A stretch of DNA of 64,000 nucleotides from Hawksworthiomyces lignivorus (Eukaryota > Ascomycota > Sordariomycetes > Ophiostomatales > Ophiostomataceae): the NCBI GenBank assembly GCA_002917075.1, contig NTMA01000091.1:104588-168587 (forward strand), read 5' to 3'. The number at the start of each line of letters is the position of its first letter. Position 1 is the first letter of the stretch. Positions 21,985-34,100 of this stretch are shown here, in pieces. Both the position numbers and the translations under genes were made by a program. The notes beneath the pieces were generated by a model, which did no database searches, was not told where the DNA came from, and worked only from the letters and a program-made list of their open reading frames with translations.

Positions 21985-23483
21985 GCCCTCTGCACTCCAC
22001 CTGCATGTCTCACCTGAGGTAGCAGCAATGGTTTCTCAGTACGTAGTAACTAGTGTTCTAGGTTTTCGAAAGAGAACATCCTTTATTCTTAGCTTTCGTC
22101 AATACGTTGTCCCCCATCCTGCCCACCACTCCAGAAATCCTTCCGTAGGGCGGACCGTTATCCTAGCCTCCAAGAGTGGCGAATTTTGCTGGTGCAGGAA
22201 ACTGTCATGCGGATTTACGACGACTTCGAAGCGATAGGCTTCTTATCTTGGTTCTTCAGGCCGGTTGACAACGGCCGCGACCCTGAACTTGTTGCAAGGA
22301 AGCAGGAATGATTCATTGCTGGTCAGCCAATCGGCCACAGAGCAACAGTGATCCTGCCATCAAATCAATAGAGGTGTAAGACGCGCTTTGGCGGTACTCT
22401 CAGCGTGATGAAGTTGATGATGCGGAGGCCGGCTTTGTCGCTTCCGTATGCAGGAGACTGTCAGTAGAGGATGGACGCAGCCTTGCGGGAACGTTTCCAC
22501 TTCTGGCGCTTAAACTCCAGCTTCTTTTTTTCCGAATTCTGCTAGCGCTTGCGAGTTGCTATCTAGAGTGTGGTCCGGAAAGAGAGATAAAATCAAATAC
22601 AGCCACAACCTGCATGGAAAAGCCTGATAAAGAGTTGTCATATGCTTCACAACCAGAAGATGGCACACCAAAAAACGACATGGCGGAGATTCTTTTCTTG
22701 GTGCACAAATTGTCCTCTTGATAAGCAGAGCATATTATCAATTGACAGTAGAGGAGAAGGCACAAAGGTGAAGAGAATCCCGAGGCGAAATGCGGGCAAT
22801 ACATAAATTAAACAGCTTGATTGGAGCAAAAATTTAGTTGAGATAGAATTTCTAGTACTGCTACTACGTCCCTTCACCTTGTTGGCGATCACCAATCGGT
22901 GAGGCTCGAATCTGTGTCATGTACCTCGCAGCATAGAAGCCGCACGGCCACCTGCAACATGCATTTGGAGCGATTCCGAGCTTCCGTCCACAGAGGAGGT
23001 CAGCATAACGTTAGGCGTCAGAAAAAGTATGAAGAACGGGGAAGAAACTCCTTTGGTTTTCAATTGATAGGCTCACCGGTTCATCCGGTCCAGCTCCCTC
23101 AAGGAAGCTGTCATCCTTGTTCTTCTCTGCGTCTGATATTGTAATGGTGACGACAACGGCGGCGAAATGGCGGATGCTAATTCACCGAAGAACAAGGTGA
23201 AGAGATATATGCGACAAGGTCTGGAAGTACTTCGTAGACCGCTTTTTTACAAAGACGCCGTTCTCATTTCGCATATGCAACGACGGCCCGGCCAGTTTAA
23301 TTCTGTTCAAAGGGACAAGGCGGGAACCAAAAGGAAAAGAAAGAAAAAAAAATTGAAAGAAGAAAACAGCATTAGAGGGGAAAAGAAAGGAGGGGGGATG
23401 CAACGAACAGGGTAACCAACAAATCACACAGTTCTTCACATTAATTTCCTCCCATCTTTCATTTTTTGTTTTCCGCCTTTCGC

Positions 23484-23503
23484 TTTTTTTTTTTTTTTTT
23501 TTT
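23484..23503. repeat. Poly(T) run, 20 nt
   Basis: Uninterrupted T20 in non-coding DNA. Confidence 0.9.
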
Positions 23504-26500
23504 GGCCCCTTCTCCTTGCTTATCATAAGACACATACATCGCAGCAAGGTCACGCCGAGCAAACCCATATGCGGACAATCAGCCGAACCAGGGGCCTTGC
23601 AGCTGCCGGTAGAGAGACTGCAAGGCGAGATATATTTCCCGGCGCATTGTGCAGATCCAGGTAAGCGAATCAACAGGCGTGGTTCACTGTGTACCCTCTC
23701 GCACACTGCGTAGACTCAAGGCCTGTATCCTCTCGTGCGACGAGAGCTTTGCCGTTTGCATCTTTCGCCCGCTTCTCTCGTGCTCGCCAGGCTGAAATTG
23801 CGCCGCCAACCACTGGGTGCTTCTAAATATCTAAAATTGGTGCCTTGCCTTGGAAAGATTTTGTCGGAGTCCGAGCACGGGCCGACGCTGTCTATTCCAG
23901 GCCTGAATTTTCTTAGCCCAAGTACTTTGCCCTGCCGCACAGCACTATGCGCAGGGCGCAAACGAGCGGCGGACAGGGGCTTCGCTTAGTGTGTACCACT
24001 GAACCGCAAGAGAGGGTCTCTGGGAACGACGGGTCGAAACAATAAAGGACTGTTTAAATCTAGCACGAAAGACTTGCGCTCGTACGAGCACTAATACAAG
24101 TGGATTCTGCCGATTGCTGCGTGCAAAATGAACACATGCTTTTATCGTTGGATGCTAAAGAGCACATGTGGTCTCCCGTCCCACAGTCACAGCGCCTGCT
24201 CAATTGCGGGAAACCGTTGAGGATGCAGCGTTCCATTCGGCACTGTTAGCACCGCGAGGCAAGGCAACCCCCGTCGAGCAGCGAGAAAAACTCGCGTGCT
24301 CTTGCACCCGCTAACCCTGATTGGGGGTTCCACCAGGACGATACCAGTACCACAGCTTTCTTTGATCAACATGTTTGGAACCTCACTTTGGTTGGCCAAG
24401 CTTGGGGTCAAACCCTTCGCAGGGGCGGGTGGTTGGTGTGGGTAATGGAAGACGCGACAAAAAGGTCCGCATTGAAATGGCTGACGGGTCTTTAAAAGAC
24501 TGAACCGAAATGAAACGGAAGCATTCGTAAGTGCGCCATTGCGGCTAGCAAATGTAAGACATCTTGGAGAAAGAAAGTACGACATGTTGACGGGATTGCG
24601 CCATGAGGCAGAAAGCAGAACACCGCAAACACCGCAAATCTACTGACCAGGCAGCACAGGTTTGAGAATGTGCGGGCTGTACGTTTGCGTCACGCTGAAC
24701 GTATGAAAGCCAATTTCGACTTGCCTTTTCCGTAGTCGTAGGCCATACTCCGTACAGAACCCGTTGAATGATCAGGAGTTAGCGTCTGTTGGAGCTGGCG
24801 ATTGTTTGTAAATGAGACGGCGGGGCCGCTTTTAGGACGAACTGTCGAGGGCACGTTCGTCCTATGCGCACGCATATACGAATACGCGTTTGACACGGGA
24901 GCGTTGTTTGTTTAGTAAAGCACTCCGCATGTTGATAGATACTGGATAAGACCCGCCGCAAGAAGAACCAGAAGCAGAATGGAAGGGTGTGAAACAAGAC
25001 TAAGTTTGGCCTCAACGGGGGACCTGGCAGCGAGGTACATCGTTCCTTTGCGGAATAGTTGCAAGTAATATACAGTAGTACATGGCGCACGAATTGCCTG
25101 AACTAGGGCTTCGAATTCGATAATAAATAAGCCTAGCAAGCTGATCACAGCGAAGTTTGACTGGCGATGTAACCAAATAGACAAAAAGCAGCCATTGGCA
25201 CGGGGGAGAAATCCGGTGCACTACGAGCATTACGAATCCCTGCGAATATCGTAAGTCTCTAAAATGTCATTCGATGTCAGCAATCTCCACCAAAGTACTA
25301 GTACATTACATACTGTCATGTTAGAGGTGTGCTGCAAGATGGGAATCGGAAAAGAAAAAAAAAAAGAAGGCGAGGGGGCTTTTGGGACTAGGTCTTATTG
25401 TCACGTCTTCAGTGCGCCGTTCTTTGCGCAGTAGAGTGCAAGCATGGGGTTGCAAAAGATAACCTTTTCGCTTTCGCTCCCCTTTCTCACCCTCACCGAC
25501 CAACTCCACATACCCCGTGTTGGCGCATTCACTTCGGTGCTATTTAAGAAGTGAAATGGCTAGAATATGACAAGGATTTATTAAAGCACGCAAACACATG
25601 ATGATTCTGTCGCCGGTCTGTTCTTGGGATATATCCTCCACTAGGCATATTTGCTCTGTATGTATTATGGTGTCTGCAGAGGGCAAATTGCTAGTGTCAA
25701 AGCTTTTGGTTAGTTTTCATCGTGGCATATTCATCAGTCCATGTGAAAAGAAGCTGATCAAGTTGCCGGCCTCGGTTTTGTTTGATTCGAGGAAACGTGA
25801 CAAATGGGCTTTCCGCTTTGGTGTGTGTCCCCCCCCCTGGTGTTTGACTATCACTCTAGACTAGCATGTAGCAGCACTGAAATGACGCCGTCCAGAGGCC
25901 TCACCTGGGCAGTTAGAGAACTTGAGAACAAAGGACAAAAGGGGACAACACGTACACACACGAACACACACACATATACGAACACACAAAAAATTCGAAT
26001 GGCCAGAATGAATTGTCTTGTCCTGCGTGCTACTTCCCTATAACATGCTCATTATGATCATTGAAAACCATCATCAAAAAGAGGCAAAATGTCGACGTTT
26101 CTAAACAGGCATTGGACGCATTAGGATGCAACACTTCGAAAAGGGAAAACTCACAGACCAAGGGGCGGCTCAGATAAGTCCAACAGGGGTGCATTGGTTC
26201 TATAACTGGTCATCCAACCATTCGACAAACATCCGACAACCAGAAACGACCGCACTTGTGTGGGCGCAAGGACTAGTAAAAGTCGATGACCTGAGCAGTC
26301 ATCCATTCACTTAGATCTCACCAAGGATTGCTGTCTTGAATGCTGCAGCAACAGTGGAAACCCCATTTCAGTGCCGTTGATGGATAGATTGTTGTCAATT
26401 GGCAAGAGGGGAGAGAAACAGATGATCGAGACAGGAAAAGAGAGATCGGCTGGCTTAGATGTCGCGTTTTAAGAGGAGCAACCTCGCAGCCTTTCCCCAC

Positions 26501-27987
26501 CGGGGGCCGTCTTCGGAGAGAATGGCTTGCAGAAGGGAGAATTAGAGCAAGAGGAAAAGAGCACGATTAAAAACCAATGCAGCAACAAAAAGCAACGAGG
26601 CTCTTGGTCGGCCCCCAGACAGACATCTCCCTAAGGCTAAAGGCTCTGCCAATCGAGGTCTGCTGGAAAGCAGCCAGTTGGTGACGCCAAAAGTTCGGGA
26701 AGGCGCAGCTGTCAGGCGTGTGTCCCTCTAAACGGCGTATTACGCCTATGTGCATACCACTACCTACAGGCCCTCAGGCCTTCCGGGGCGTTCCAGAAAA
26801 AAAAAACCGTTTTAAGATCATCGTCATCAATGGCGTTCTCGAACGGCGGCCATCCACTGCTAAAAAATCCACTTTGCGACATCTGTCCATGTGCTCGTGC
26901 CTGACTCGGGCTCCAACAAGTGCCGTAGATCATCGCTAAAGGCATTAGTGCTCATCCTAGGGGCTACCTAGCGCGATCATTGACCCCGTCGGTTAGAGAA
27001 AGGGGAAAATAGCGAACAGACTTATGAGACGGGCGCGCAGCTTTCTCGACGTAAAAAATCATAAGTGGAAGAGAGGCAGATTAGACGAGAGTGCATGGAT
27101 CACTCAGGCTGCTGGCCTCCCAGAACAGCAAACGAACGACGAGGAATTAAAAAAAAAATAATAAATAAAAATAAAAATAAAGAGGGAGAGAAAGAGAACC
27201 AGAGGAGAGACGACAAATCGCGGACCACCCTAGCAAACCACTTACACGGTTCAATCCATTTCCGTCCGCCACCGGCACTAAAAGCAAAACCAAACTCTGC
27301 GAAACCATGTTTCTGTTTTCTTGCTCTTGCTCTTTGGCCTGTCTTTTCTTCTTTTCTTTTATTGCCCGCTTTTTCTGGTCTTATTTCCTTTTTCTGCCTC
27401 TGTTAATCTCCTTCCTATGCCTGCTTTCGCTGTCCTCTTTTTGCCTCTCACCGTATTCTTCCCCCCCCCCCCATTCACGTCATACCTTTCCCCATTACGA
27501 GGTCTGCCTCAGCACTGGGATAACAGATCCAAGGATTGATATTGTCTGTTCCGTACTGTCACCAGTTGAGCGGCTCCGTTCCCCGACCCGATTAGCATCC
27601 ACTTCTCATTATGCAGGTAGTATGTACCATATAATACGCAGAGAGGTGCTTTTCTGGCAACGCTATATGTGTACTTAAAGGATACAAGCTGGTGCATCTA
27701 TGGGGTCAACCAGCGAGACACGCCGAAGGGACGTATGCAACGGGAACCCTACCTGTATCCTCGCAAATACCAAGCACATCAGCCTTCTTTTCTAATTTTT
27801 TTCTTCTTTATCTTCATTTCTCACCTTGCAAGAACCCCATGTTTTGATCGTTTTACTACATTTTACGATGCTGGCATGAATACCATACCGTATACAAGAT
27901 ATCATTCTACCTATATTTCATAATATCCTCCGTTTCACACCCGTTTGCTTCTCATCATACCACCATCGACTGTGCGCCTTACCTCAG

Positions 27988-27996
27988 TATATAAGG
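27988..27996 (+). promoter_or_regulatory. TATA box of the small zinc-binding gene candidate
   Basis: TATATAAGG is immediately followed by CCAAT (27997-28001) and then a CT-rich transcript-like segment to about 28130. It is the best core-promoter-like element in the desert and points toward the small open frames at 28176 and 28601. Confidence 0.45.
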
Positions 27997-28175
27997 CCAA
28001 TCCTGCACCCGCATTCATTTTTTTATAACTTTATTTTTCCTTGTTCCAAGCGAGCATAGCAATCTCGTCACTTTCACTCTCTAAGCCCTCGACTCTCTAA
28101 CTGTTCTTGGAAGGTGAGGTTCCTTTTCTACACCGATCTCGTGAGCATCTATGGTAGCACTACCAGATCCTCTAT

Positions 28176-28526
28176 ATGAGCAAGAATACCTGCAATGGTT
28201 CTTCTGTTGTTACGTCTGTTAACGCCAAAGAAGGCAGTACAAAGAAAAGAAGCAGCTGGATCTTCAGTCATCTCATCAATCTTGCCCTTGTCTCTTGGCT
28301 ATCTCGTTCATTGTACTTGGAGTCAAAGAAGCGATTGCAATTGGACAAGACAGCTTTCTTCCGGCATCCGAAATACTACAAAGGGATAGCGTGTGCAACA
28401 ACACCTTCTCTCGCAGAAAACCACAGCTCTCATTCTGGAGCTGTTTATGACTTCTGCGTATACAACTCTCTGAATCCTTCCGCTACGGAATCAGACTCTC
28501 TCTCGGCATCCAACTGGAAGTGCTAA
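28176..28526 (+). CDS. Possible 116-codon open frame upstream of the small zinc-binding gene
   Basis: An ATG-initiated frame of 116 codons begins about 190 bp after the TATA box at 27988 and ends 75 bp before the start of the Cys-rich frame at 28601. Residues include NLALVSWLSRSLYLESKKRL and FFRHPKYYKGIACATTPSL. No domain is recognised and the codon use is not clearly coding. It could be a separate protein, an upstream part of the same transcript with an intron I could not place, or a chance frame. Confidence 0.2.
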   Translation: MSKNTCNGSSVVTSVNAKEGSTKKRSSWIFSHLINLALVSWLSRSLYLESKKRLQLDKTAFFRHPKYYKGIACATTPSLAENHSSHSGAVYDFCVYNSLNPSATESDSLSASNWKC

Positions 28527-28600
28527 TCGACAAAAAGCCGCCACTTGAAACAAGACGAGATCATCACTAGCATAAGCCATACCGCTGGACTTGAGCAAGG

Positions 28601-28768
28601 ATGTCTAATCCCAAATCCTGTCATCACCACTTTGAGCTCATCAAGTCAGACAACAGTTACCTGACCTTCGACTGTCATGAGTGCATGCTTGGGCCACTGT
28701 GGATGATTTATGAGTGTGTCTATTGCAAACTAAAAATTTGTGGGCCATGCCTGGGCGAGAGTGCATGA
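28601..28768 (+). CDS. 55-residue Cys/His-rich protein, probable binuclear zinc-binding fold
   Basis: A single ATG-to-TGA frame with A at -3; an in-frame TGA at 28592 fixes this as the first possible start. The protein has eight potential metal ligands in four regular pairs: C7-x2-H10, C25-x2-C28 (CHEC), C39-x2-C42 (CVYC) and C47-x2-C50 (CGPC), with aromatic and Gly residues between (LGPLWMIYECVYCKLKICGPC). This cross-brace-like spacing resembles RING/ZZ/treble-clef modules and is very unlikely in a random frame of this size. I do not recognise a named family. There is no signal peptide, so an intracellular zinc-binding or protein-interaction role is more likely than a secreted effector. A TATA box and CT-rich leader about 600 bp upstream support transcription. 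It lies in a gene desert downstream of xyr1 and VIP1. Confidence 0.6.
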   Translation: MSNPKSCHHHFELIKSDNSYLTFDCHECMLGPLWMIYECVYCKLKICGPCLGESA

Positions 28769-31179
28769 GGCCGGCTCGCATCGAATTTTTCTCTTATCCG
28801 ACAAGTGGAGTGTAAAACACATGGTAAGCAGGATCCTCTGCCTATCCGGCATTTGCATTGGCTCTTCCTATGATTATTGCTGCTACCTTCCAACTGTGTG
28901 CATCTGCCTGCATTAGCCCTCCACGCGTCTCCAATATTGGCTTGCACTGCAATATCCCTTTTGAGCTTCCCCTTTGGCAAGCATGCCTAATTTCATATTG
29001 TAAGAGAGATAGCTAACCAGCATAGCAGTAGGGAAACACGGTACCTTGGTGTCTGTTCTGTTATTCCGGTTATTCCTGTGACTGTTTTTATTCTGTCTTT
29101 AATGGAGTTACGTGTTTTTATTGTAAAGGGACATTACTTGTCGGGACCATTGGGGGAAACAAAAAAGACTGGCAATGTGGGAAAACTCAAAGGTAAAATG
29201 GATATGGATTCTCTCTGGCTGGCGTCTCTGTTAAGGAAAAAAACAAACATTTGGAGCGTACCAGGCGATTGTTTTCAAGGGAAAGAAAAAAACGTATTTA
29301 AGGGTATATGGAAGAAATTAGACTAGACGGGAAATTACAATATGGGAAAAGAAAGGCTTTGAAGCAATTTGCGGTATCAAGTCAATTAGCACTCTTGGTA
29401 GAAGTGGTTGAATTCAACACGAGAGAACTGCAGCAGCGTCATTAGGTTGTGTTTAGAGGCAGACGAGACGGATCTCCCGATCAATTGCCCCTTTTGGCTT
29501 CGGTTGGCGAGTCTCTCGGGCTCGGGTTGATGCGTTGCACAGCAGATCGATCCAGAGACGCAGGCTGCGCGTTGTCACACAGAGTTTATAGCATCTACCG
29601 GGTGCACGGATCAGCACAAGCACGACCAGGAGCCTGCTCAGCTGACTCGCGAATCCTCTCGGAGAAATTTTTGAAGGAAGCGATTCGATATTCTGGAACG
29701 CAGGGGAACGCGGGCGGTGCCACCAAAACAAATGCCGAGAAATACAAAACACTGGCAGCATCTGTTGAGAAGCGGCGGCGATAGAACACTTCCATGGAGA
29801 CGTCTGTGGAGAGCACAGCAGAATAGGCAAGTTGCTTATATTATTAGCACTTGGGTGAGGATGGATACACAAACGGTTTACTCTGAACTGAATATAAGAT
29901 AACTGGCTCGGTAGTTGCAAGGTCTTGGCTGAGAAAGGACGCAATGAATGGGAATGCAAATTAGCTTTCGATAGAAGAACGGGAGAGGATCATTTGTCGG
30001 GAAGGGAAAGTAGACGAAATGAGAAACCTTCGGGCTATCTATCTGATCTAGTTCCCTGACCAATATCAGAAGCACAGATTCATTTTTTGTACCCCCAACA
30101 ATTGCACATGCTAATTCGGAAGAGAGACACCCGAGCCGTTTGCATATTGAGAATATACTAAGGGCAAACGGTTAGCAAAATTGCTGAGAGAACATGGCGG
30201 AAGCTATGAGTGGGATGCCAATCTGCAGTCAGACTCTCATCATAAAAATACGCGCACATGTCTTGTTTGAAAACTGCTTCTTCAATCGTCAAAGCCATTC
30301 AGGGGAGAGTATACAAAGATTTGTGGACTCAGCTGCGGGCTGAAAATTGAAGACAGGAGGTGCTGGATTTCTCCCCTTTTGTAGGACGTCCAAGCGACAA
30401 CGTCGAATGCATCTTGGAGCACGTCCACTCATTTGTAAAGGCAAACGCAAATGACCATCTACCAGCAAAGCATCATTACAAAAGAGGAAGCTCTATTCAG
30501 AAAGTCATCACATGTAAAACGAGTCCAGGCGTTGCCTGTGGGGTTACATGTTACAAGTTATAAGGAGAGCCCACTTCTCCAGTCAAAAAGAAAACAAACG
30601 AAATTTCTATTACGTTTAAAGAGCAAGGTCATGTTCTGGCTTTGAGAAAATGGTAATATTTTGTAAGAGACTACCTAAAGCAGACTTTCGCAATATAAAC
30701 TTAAAAAAAAAAAAAAAAAAAAAAGGCGAAAAGCACCGTTTTGCTTTGTTCTCGTTCGTTTCGTTTCCGTAAGAGATTTCCCAGTTCCCACTCCTTGCTT
30801 GACCATAAAACAAAAGACCTGTATGAAGGCAACCAAAAAATCAAAGGAACGTAAAGAAGAGAAAACATGTCCAGAGAAGAGCGGGAAAGCGTTTAAAAAA
30901 AGAAGTACCGAAAGCAGCCTCTGCCTCCTGTGTGTTGTCGTTCTGCTCGGAGTCTTTTCCCTCTCCATGTGCGCTGATAAGCAGAGAGCATAACATAAGA
31001 AAAACAAATAAACGCCTGCCGCAACCCGTTATTCATCCCTTTTTTATCCTGTATACTCCCCGTGAAGACCGCGAGACAAAAAGCATAAAAAAAGAAAGAC
31101 AGGTATATATACGTCTGAGACGAGGAAAGGAAAAAGTAGAAGAGGCGCACAAACATCACTCCGCACCACCACACACCCA
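28769..31179. other. Intergenic desert between the small zinc-binding gene and xyr1
   Basis: 2.4 kb without a supported gene. A GTG-initiated plus-strand frame at 29449-29784, with SRILSEKFLKEAIRYS near its end, looks faintly protein-like but overlaps a longer minus-strand frame, and neither has a domain. An A22 run lies at 30703-30724. The last few hundred bases should contain the 3' UTR of xyr1. Confidence 0.5.
30703..30724. repeat. Poly(A) run, 22 nt
   Basis: Uninterrupted A22 downstream of xyr1; no retroelement sequence was recognised beside it. Confidence 0.9.
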
Positions 31180-34100
31180 TTACAGCGCCAGACCAGTGCC
31201 GTCGCCCGTCCACCGATAGAGTGCCAGAAGCTCGCGCCGCCGCAGGTGCTGCTCGCCAAGGTCCTCGGGCACGCGGCCGCGGACGGTGGCGAGCGCACTG
31301 CGCATGACCCGTGAGAAGTTGCGCTGTAGACATTGCGTGTTAGCAAAAGTAGTGATTTCGAAGCAAGAGAAGGGAAAGGGTGGAGAAGAACCAACCTGGT
31401 ACTCGGTGTTGAGCGTCACAACGCACGCCTCGTGCGCGCGGATGATGGTCTCGCAGGCGCGGACGACGCTGGCGCTGGCCTCGAGCTGCAGCTTGTCGGC
31501 GATGAGCAGCAGTAGGAAGCTGCCCTGGAGCAGGTAGATGCCGAAGAAGAAGGGCATGAACTCGAGGCCCGGGTCGTACTCGAGGATGCTGCTGATGGCC
31601 TCGGCAGCCGACACGGCGTGGCCCGTCGCCGTGATGAATCCCTGCGAGCTAATCCATAGGTCGTTGTCGTCGAGCAGGTTGACCGGGTCCCACTTGCCCG
31701 TCAGCAGGATGTGCAGCACGTGCATGACGTGCGTGCCGTAAGCGGCCACGATGCGCGTCTGGATGTCGAGCTCCGTCATGCGGGGGGAGCTCGTCGCGCC
31801 GCCTGTCGCGCCAACCGCCTGCGCCGCGTGCACCGAGTGGACGCTGTGCACCGAGTGCGCGGACGGCGTGGCGACGTCCTGGGCGCCGCCCGCGCCGCCG
31901 CCGCTGCCGACGACGTTGGTGCCAGGCGTGCTGCTGCTGCCGGCCACGTTGACGCTGAGGCTGAGGCTGTTAACGCCGCCGCTCGCGTCGGCGGCGGCGT
32001 TGCTGGCGTCGGCGGCAGCGGCGGCGGCAGCGGCCTTCTCCTCGTTGGAGGCGGCCAAGGCGGCGGGACTCAGGTTGCGCTGCTCAAAGGCCTTGAGGCT
32101 CTGCTCGTAGACGCCCAGGTGCCGGGTGATCTCGGCCACCTGGTCGTCCCACTCGCGCGACGCCCGGAAGCCGAGGCCGAACCGCGGGTGGTTGCGCGCG
32201 TGGTGCAGGTCCACGATCTCGCCTAGGATGGTCATGAGCGGCAAGAAGTAGCCGTAGATGCTGTGGCCGCTGCACTCAAACGTCGGGCCCCGCGGAAGCG
32301 CGGACGAGGAGGCGCCGCCGCTCTGGCCGTTTGTCGCGGCGCTGCCGCCGTTGTCGTTTGTAAGGTCGGACGCCAGGACGTTGGGGTCGGTCACGCCAAA
32401 GCTGCTGTCGTTGGCATCGTCGCCGCCGCTGCCTGCGCCAGCGCGAAACTCGCCGTTCTGCCAGGCCGTGTCGTCCATCGGGCGCAGCAGGCCCTCGCAC
32501 TCAATGTCGAGCAGAAACAGCGGCCGATTGTAGCACAGCGCCAGGTGCCGGTCGACAATGTAGACCAACCACCAGATGCGGCGGCGCTCCTCACGCTCCT
32601 CCTCCGACACGAGCCCGGCGCCGCCCGACAGGCCGCCGCCCATGGCGCCGCCGAGGCCCATCAGGCCGTCTTCGTCGTCGCCCTCGGCGTCCATGTCGGC
32701 GCCGCCGGCCGACTGGCCTAGGTGGTGGTGCCCCTGGTGCCCCGCCTGCCCGTGCGCCGACTGGTGCGTCGACAGCGCGTTGGGCGGCAGCTCGCGGCCC
32801 AGCTTCAGCTCGCGCGCCAGCGACCACGCCGCATTCCACCAGCGCAGGCTGGCGCCCTTGTACTCGCTGGCGGACACGACGGTCGCCAGGTGGATGTAGG
32901 TGACGACGTCGTCGAGCGTGCCGGCCGCGCCAAACGCGCCGCCGCCGTTCTCGCCCGTCGTCAGCGCCGCGTCCATGCTGATCGAGCCCGGCAGGGCCAC
33001 GCCGAGGCCGCCGAGCGCCACGCCGTCGATCACGGGGCTGTCGACCGGCGAGGTCTCTCCCGAGGGGGTGTGGATCAGCGGCTTCAGCAGGCTGACGGTC
33101 AGCTCGAGCAGCTTCTGGCAGATCTTGCCGCGCGCCGACGGCACGCTGGTCAGGAACGGCGCGTCGCTGGTCTGGGCGGCTACCCAGAGCATGCTGGCGA
33201 GGAGGGCAGGCTGGCACTGTCGAGGCTTAGTCGGATGCAAAAATGAACGCTTGCGGAAGACGAAGCCAAGGACGTACGGCGACATAGGATGCATCTGCGC
33301 TGACGACGAGCTGGCAAAGTACAGGTCAATCAGGTCACAGGCGAGCGAGAGCGGGATGATGTTGCCCAGGTGGGGCACCAGCGGCTCAAGGACGGGGTAG
33401 CGCAGCTGCGCGGGATTGTAGCTGCTGGGCATGTGGCCGCCGCCAGCGGAGACACCGGCACCGGCATGCATGCCGTGTGTAGCTACGTGCATGTGTGCGG
33501 CGGCAGCGGCGGCGGCAGCGGCGGCGTTCGGGGGCGGCTGGTGGTACTGCGGCGGCGGGGAGGACATGGTCATCCAGGGCGGCGACGCGGGCTCGCCTGC
33601 CATCGGGTAGGCACTGAGGGGACTGGTGCCCATGCGGAAGCTGTTGGCGTTGGAGTAGGTGGTCGGGCTCTGGGTCTGCAGCGCGTAAGGAAGCTCGGGA
33701 TAGCTCGACATGGTGGCCTGAGACTGCGCGTACGGCGTGTGAGGGCCGGCGCCTCCCATCATGTGGGCACCCATGGCGGCAGCTGCTGCTGCCTGGCGGT
33801 CGTAGGAAGCATGCACCGCCCCGTAGCCGTTGAGGTCGAGCGCCGCAGCCGCTGCAGCGGCAGAGTTGTCGAGGTGGTGGTGGTGCTGTTGGTGCTGGTG
33901 TGGGTCGACACCGGGGTGACCACCGAGATGCTGCTGGTGGACGCCCATGTCACCGCCCATATCGCCCAGGCTGTCCATGCTGCCTGTCCGTTGGCTGCGC
34001 TGCATGGCATCTTCCGCCAGCTCGTTCATCAATTTTTCGTTGGCCATGCTCTGCTGGCCGTCCAGGGTTTTGCCGTCATGCTGGTCGCTGCCATTTTCAC

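Larger units (their letters stand above)
20414..28600. other. Gene desert between VIP1 and the zinc-binding small gene
   Basis: About 8.2 kb after the convergent-facing end of VIP1. Many open frames occur, none with a recognisable domain. The best coding-like stretches are 22135-22311, which ends WFFRPVDNGRDPELVARKQE, and 22380-22721 (113 codons, no useful ATG near the start). Both are at chance level and unconfirmed. The region holds homopolymer runs (C16 at 21471, T20 at 21965, T20 at 23484, C12 at 27461), one TACGGAGTA copy (24746-24754, reverse) and, from about 27.3 kb, a plus-strand CT-rich leader with a TATA box at 27988. No tRNA, transposon terminal repeats or RIP-like AT-rich block were seen. 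Confidence 0.5.

Noticed and set aside
24187..24585. 132-codon minus-strand frame
   Set aside because: No known domain, and another plus-strand frame in the same place is equally protein-like, so neither can be preferred.
20414..31179. RIP-mutated transposon graveyard as explanation of the desert
   Set aside because: Base composition stays near 45% GC, with no long AT-rich block, no terminal repeats and no transposase or reverse-transcriptase remnants recognised by eye. A computed RIP index would be needed to exclude it fully.
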